Assembly (NCBI GenBank): GCA_036495525.1
Contig: DASXMR010000114.1
Location: 1 to 14,558 of the forward strand
Length of the DNA: 14,558 nt
From: DASXMR01 sp036495525
GTDB lineage: Bacteria; Actinomycetota; Actinomycetes; Streptosporangiales; Streptosporangiaceae
Direction of reading: 5' to 3'
In this document: one piece after another, positions 11,711 to 14,558 of the stretch
Layout: each line of letters starts with the position of its first letter
How positions within the stretch are numbered: the stretch's first letter is position 1
The notes under the pieces: generated by a model
Databases searched by the model: none
What the model was told of the DNA's origin: nothing
The model's input: the letters and a program-made list of their open reading frames with translations, nothing else
Translations under genes and position numbers: made by a program

Positions 11711-14119
11711 TTACCCGCAAGGGGCGCGCTGTGTCATTTTCCGATGCGACCGACCGAGCTTGGCACGGATATCGGTGGCGTCGGGGTGGCGCATGTTGTC
11801 CAGGATGGCCAGGGCTTGCTGCCAGGCGTCCATGGCAGCGGTTTGGCTTGCGGCGCCGGCATGCGCATCACCGAGGTGGCCCAGGGTGATGGCCTGGTCG
11901 TAAAGCTCGCCGAACTCACGGAAGATGCCGACAGCCCGCTGATAGCGCGCCGCGGCGTCATCCATGCGGCCAAGGCCGTACTCGGCGTAGCCGAGGCTGT
12001 CCAGGGCGTGGGCCTCACCAACACGGTCGCCAGCGCGGCGGTACAGGCTGATGGCCTGCTGGCAGAACTTTGTGGCTTGCTCGGGCTGGCCGTGAGCGAT
12101 GAGATTCCAGCCGATGGCGTTCAGGGCGACGGCCTGGCCGACCACGTTGCCGGCATCCCGGAACAAGCCGAGGGACAGCCGGGCGTGGCGGAGCGCATCG
12201 ACGTGACGGCCCTGGCGAGCGGCGACCGTGCCCAGGGAGTGCCTGGCGTGGGCTGCGCCGGTCGAGTCGCCGGCCTGCCGGTGCAGCCGCAAGCATGCCG
12301 CGAAGTACTTGCGGGCCTGGCGATAGTCGGCCAGACGGAGACAGGCGGCAGCGATGCCCCGCAGGGCTGCGGCCTGGCCGGTGGTGTCGCCCTGCCGTGT
12401 CGCTGCGGCCAGCGCCGCACGCTGGATGGCGAACCAGTCGTTCCAGTGCCCGCGGCGGTCAAGGAAGTCAAACATCGCCCAGGGCAGTATCGAGGCGCAC
12501 GCATCGCTGCCTGTCTCGGCGGCCAGGCTGACACAGCCGACGAGGACCTGGTGCTCTGCTTCGAACCAGGCTAGCGCCTGCTCGTGGCCATCGAGGCGCT
12601 CGGGAGCGACGCCAGGGCCGGGCGGGATGAGCGTCGGCACCTTTATCCGATGCGGGTTGAGCAGCTGGGCGGCGGCATGGCTGGTGCGCGCGTAGTGGTC
12701 GAGCACGCGCTGGATGGCGGCCCCCCGTTCGGCCTCCGGTTCGCACCTGGCGGCTAGCTCGGCGGCATGGGCGCGCAGCAGGTCGTGCAGGCGGTAGCGG
12801 CCGGGAACATGCTCGACGGCCAGGTTAGCCATGGCCAGCGTGTCGAGTGCGGTGCGCGCGTCGTCCTGCCCGGTGCCGAGCAAAGTAGCAGCGGCGGGAG
12901 CGGTGACGTCGGGGCCGGGGTGGAGGCCAAGCAGCCGGAACAGCCGAGCCGGCGCGTGGCCGAGGTGCTGAATGGACCAGGAGAATACCGTCCGGACGTC
13001 GGTCACCGGATCACTTGTCTCCAGCGCCCTCAGCCGCGACGCGGTGTCGGCCAGCTCGGCGGCCGAAGCGGCCAGCGGCACGGCGGGCCGGCCGGCTGCC
13101 CGTGCGGCGGCGACAGCCAGCGCCAGTGGCAGGTTCCCGCACAGGCGGGCCAGCTCCCTGACCGCGTCCGGCTCGGCTGCGGCCCTGCTGGCGCCGATGC
13201 GCCGGGTCAGCAGCTGCCTGGCCTCAGCGTCCGTCAGCACGTCCAGGGTGATCAGCAGCGCGCCCTCGCCAGCGGCCAGGCCGATCAGCCGGTTCCGGCT
13301 GGTCACCAGCACCATGCAGAGCGACGAACCGGGAAGCAGCGGGCGGACCTGCCCGGCGTCGGCGGCGTTGTCGGCCACGATGAGCACTCGCTTGTCCGCC
13401 AGCAGGGAGCGATACAGTCCCGCCTGCGACTCCGGATCCGGGGGAATCCGCTCGGCCGGTACCCCAAGGGCGTCCAGGAACCTGCGGATCGCGGTCCCCG
13501 CTGGCATGACCTCGTCCGAAGGGCCGAAGCCGCGCAGGTCCACATGCAACTGACCATCGGGGAACCTGGCCGCGGCCTGATGCGCCCAACGTGCCGCCAG
13601 GGCTGTCTTGCCGACCCCAGGCGGGCCATCGATAGCTGCGACCGCTATCTCGGCGGCGGCGCCGGTCGGGGGTTCATCCAGCAGAGCGCTTAAGGCGGCC
13701 AGCTCACTCGCCCGGCCGGTGAAGTGCGGTGCCGCGGCAGGCAGCTGCCTGGGCACCGCAGTCGGCTCCTGGCTACGGCCAGCGACCTGCGGCCAGCCGT
13801 CTTGCTGACCTCTTAGCGGGCTTCCCGTCGGCATCCGCGGGCTCAGGGCTGCCTGGCTGGCCGCGCCTCCGCCCAGGCGCCGCCCTGCGGCCGTGAGGAA
13901 ACCTGCCCGTGAGTCATCCGTCAGTCCCAGCGCATCGGCGAGCCGGCGCACGGTATCGGAGTGCGGCAACCTTGCCCGGCCGCGTTCTAGGTTGCTGATT
14001 GCCCGGATGCTCAGCCCTGACCGCTCAGCGAGGTCCTGCTGAGTGAGCCCCGCCGACTGACGGGACGCGGACAGCCGGGCACCAAATGCCGTCCCGGCGT
14101 CGTTCACATCCGGCCCCAC
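11711..14119 (-). CDS. XRE-type HTH / NB-ARC / TPR (STAND) regulator
   Basis: 801 residues from GTG 14119; a GTG at 14107 with GGGG upstream is an alternative start. Residues 12-67 are an XRE helix-turn-helix: LTQQDLAERSGLSIRAISNL, then E-R-G-R. After a linker the NB-ARC ATPase has Walker A IDGPPGVGKTALA (163-175), Walker B RVLIVADNA (244-252), TSRNRL (273-278), the GNLPLAL switch motif (328-334) and an MHD-like RLHDLLRAHA (443-452). From about 560 to 790 are TPR repeats with regularly spaced A-x-x-x-L-G-x-x and Y-R-x-A-G-D units. Such proteins switch between ADP and ATP forms when a ligand binds the TPR part and control secondary metabolism or stress genes in actinomycetes. There is no SARP activation domain. 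It lies upstream of the transporter and PLP enzyme on the same strand, so it plausibly controls them. Confidence 0.93.
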   Translation of the reverse strand: MGPDVNDAGTAFGARLSASRQSAGLTQQDLAERSGLSIRAISNLERGRARLPHSDTVRRLADALGLTDDSRAGFLTAAGRRLGGGAASQAALSPRMPTGSPLRGQQDGWPQVAGRSQEPTAVPRQLPAAAPHFTGRASELAALSALLDEPPTGAAAEIAVAAIDGPPGVGKTALAARWAHQAAARFPDGQLHVDLRGFGPSDEVMPAGTAIRRFLDALGVPAERIPPDPESQAGLYRSLLADKRVLIVADNAADAGQVRPLLPGSSLCMVLVTSRNRLIGLAAGEGALLITLDVLTDAEARQLLTRRIGASRAAAEPDAVRELARLCGNLPLALAVAAARAAGRPAVPLAASAAELADTASRLRALETSDPVTDVRTVFSWSIQHLGHAPARLFRLLGLHPGPDVTAPAAATLLGTGQDDARTALDTLAMANLAVEHVPGRYRLHDLLRAHAAELAARCEPEAERGAAIQRVLDHYARTSHAAAQLLNPHRIKVPTLIPPGPGVAPERLDGHEQALAWFEAEHQVLVGCVSLAAETGSDACASILPWAMFDFLDRRGHWNDWFAIQRAALAAATRQGDTTGQAAALRGIAAACLRLADYRQARKYFAACLRLHRQAGDSTGAAHARHSLGTVAARQGRHVDALRHARLSLGLFRDAGNVVGQAVALNAIGWNLIAHGQPEQATKFCQQAISLYRRAGDRVGEAHALDSLGYAEYGLGRMDDAAARYQRAVGIFREFGELYDQAITLGHLGDAHAGAASQTAAMDAWQQALAILDNMRHPDATDIRAKLGRSHRKMTQRAPCG

Positions 14120-14558
14120 GACTCAGTGCTCACCAGCCACGCGTCTCCCGGAGCGACACCCACCCGGATTCTGTCGGCACTTCATCGCGATGTGCCGGCA
14201 GCCATGCCGATCAGGTCAGGAGGCCGACGGCATTGCTGGCGACCGCATGTCATGCCGCCATCCAGGTCAGCCAAGCCTACTGGCCCGCCTAGATGCATCG
14301 AGACCCTGGCTTGGGGATCCCGGTCGCAGCGCCGCAGGCCGCCGCCGGCCGGGAGCGCTGGTCGAATCCTCGCTAGGCGAGTTCCCGGCAATGGCGCACT
14401 TTTCATCTCCTGAGCTGCCTTATTCGTTGTAAAAGCCGCTGCGGCCCGGTCCTTTGCTGTGGCCAAAACTTCCAGAGAACTGCTGGAGAAACTGCCAGTG
14501 ATACTTCATGGACTCTGGCCGGTCAGTCCGCCATCGTCATACCGGAGTGCCGGGCTGC
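14120..14558. other. Right-end region without a supportable gene
   Basis: None of the open frames here resembles a known family, and third-position G/C is lower than in the real genes. The stretch probably holds the control region of the NB-ARC gene plus a possible promoter for a gene beyond the window. An A+T-richer patch lies around 14398-14436. The imperfect dyad at 14172-14200 is listed separately. Confidence 0.5.
14172..14200. promoter_or_regulatory. Inverted repeat upstream of the NB-ARC regulator gene
   Basis: TGTCGGCAC (14172-14180) and GTGCCGGCA (14192-14200) pair over nine positions, eight Watson-Crick and one G-T, around an 11-base centre containing TCGCGA. It lies 53-81 bases upstream of the NB-ARC start. 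It could be an operator, possibly for the gene's own XRE domain, or a chance hairpin in GC-rich DNA. Confidence 0.28.

Noticed and set aside
12767..13693. A 308-codon plus-strand open frame opposite the NB-ARC regulator
   Set aside because: It mirrors the NB-ARC and linker coding sequence and has no recognisable domain.
14420..14509. A 29-residue minus-strand ORF rich in Phe, Gly and Ser that could be imagined as a precursor peptide
   Set aside because: No ribosome binding site, third-position G/C lower than in the real genes, and no maturation enzyme nearby; nothing beyond composition supports it.

Overview
The window comes from a high-G+C Gram-positive bacterium, almost certainly an actinomycete. 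The G+C content looks to be around 70% by eye. Real genes strongly prefer G/C in third codon positions, GTG starts and 4-base GTGA overlaps are common, and several families are typical of actinomycetes (DUF1707, DUF664/DinB, XRE-NB-ARC-TPR regulators). No rRNA, tRNA, phage, transposase or CRISPR array was seen, so the genus cannot be fixed.

Layout. The left edge holds the last 38 codons of a zinc-type alcohol dehydrogenase. A frameshifted remnant of a PHP-domain phosphatase follows, its tail overlapping the start of an intact SAM methyltransferase (394-1083). Next is an SRPBCC protein (1232-1684) behind a tandem palindromic operator. Convergent to it is a compact minus-strand operon (3414/3357 down to 1717): a DUF1707 membrane protein with a cysteine-rich helix, a TetR repressor, and a MerB-like (alkylmercury lyase family) protein that keeps the Cys-Asp-Cys catalytic set. 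Its promoter contains a 9-bp-arm palindrome. The 3.5-4.2 kb stretch is a recombination scar: a headless MerR-family regulator on the minus strand abuts a fragment of a second methyltransferase on the plus strand.

From 4.2 to 8.15 kb lie mostly single-gene units of stress or small-molecule type: a quinone-oxidoreductase-like MDR enzyme, a four-helix membrane protein of unknown function, a DinB/DUF664 protein, a DHFR/RibD-like reductase, a DUF1801 protein (minus) and a divergent YjbR/MmcQ protein.

From 14.1 back to 8.2 kb is a same-strand (minus) cluster. An 801-residue XRE-NB-ARC-TPR regulator is followed 96 bp later by an ABCG-like transporter with ATPase and permease in one chain. The transporter's stop overlaps, through GTGA, the start of a class V PLP enzyme resembling the cysteine-desulfurase domain of molybdenum-cofactor sulfurase. 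The last 440 bases contain no supportable gene.

Two groups are the best candidates for under-described systems. One is the TetR-controlled MerB-like operon with its Cys-rich membrane partner, which has no MerA in view. The other is the NB-ARC regulator / ABCG transporter / MOCOS-like desulfurase cluster.
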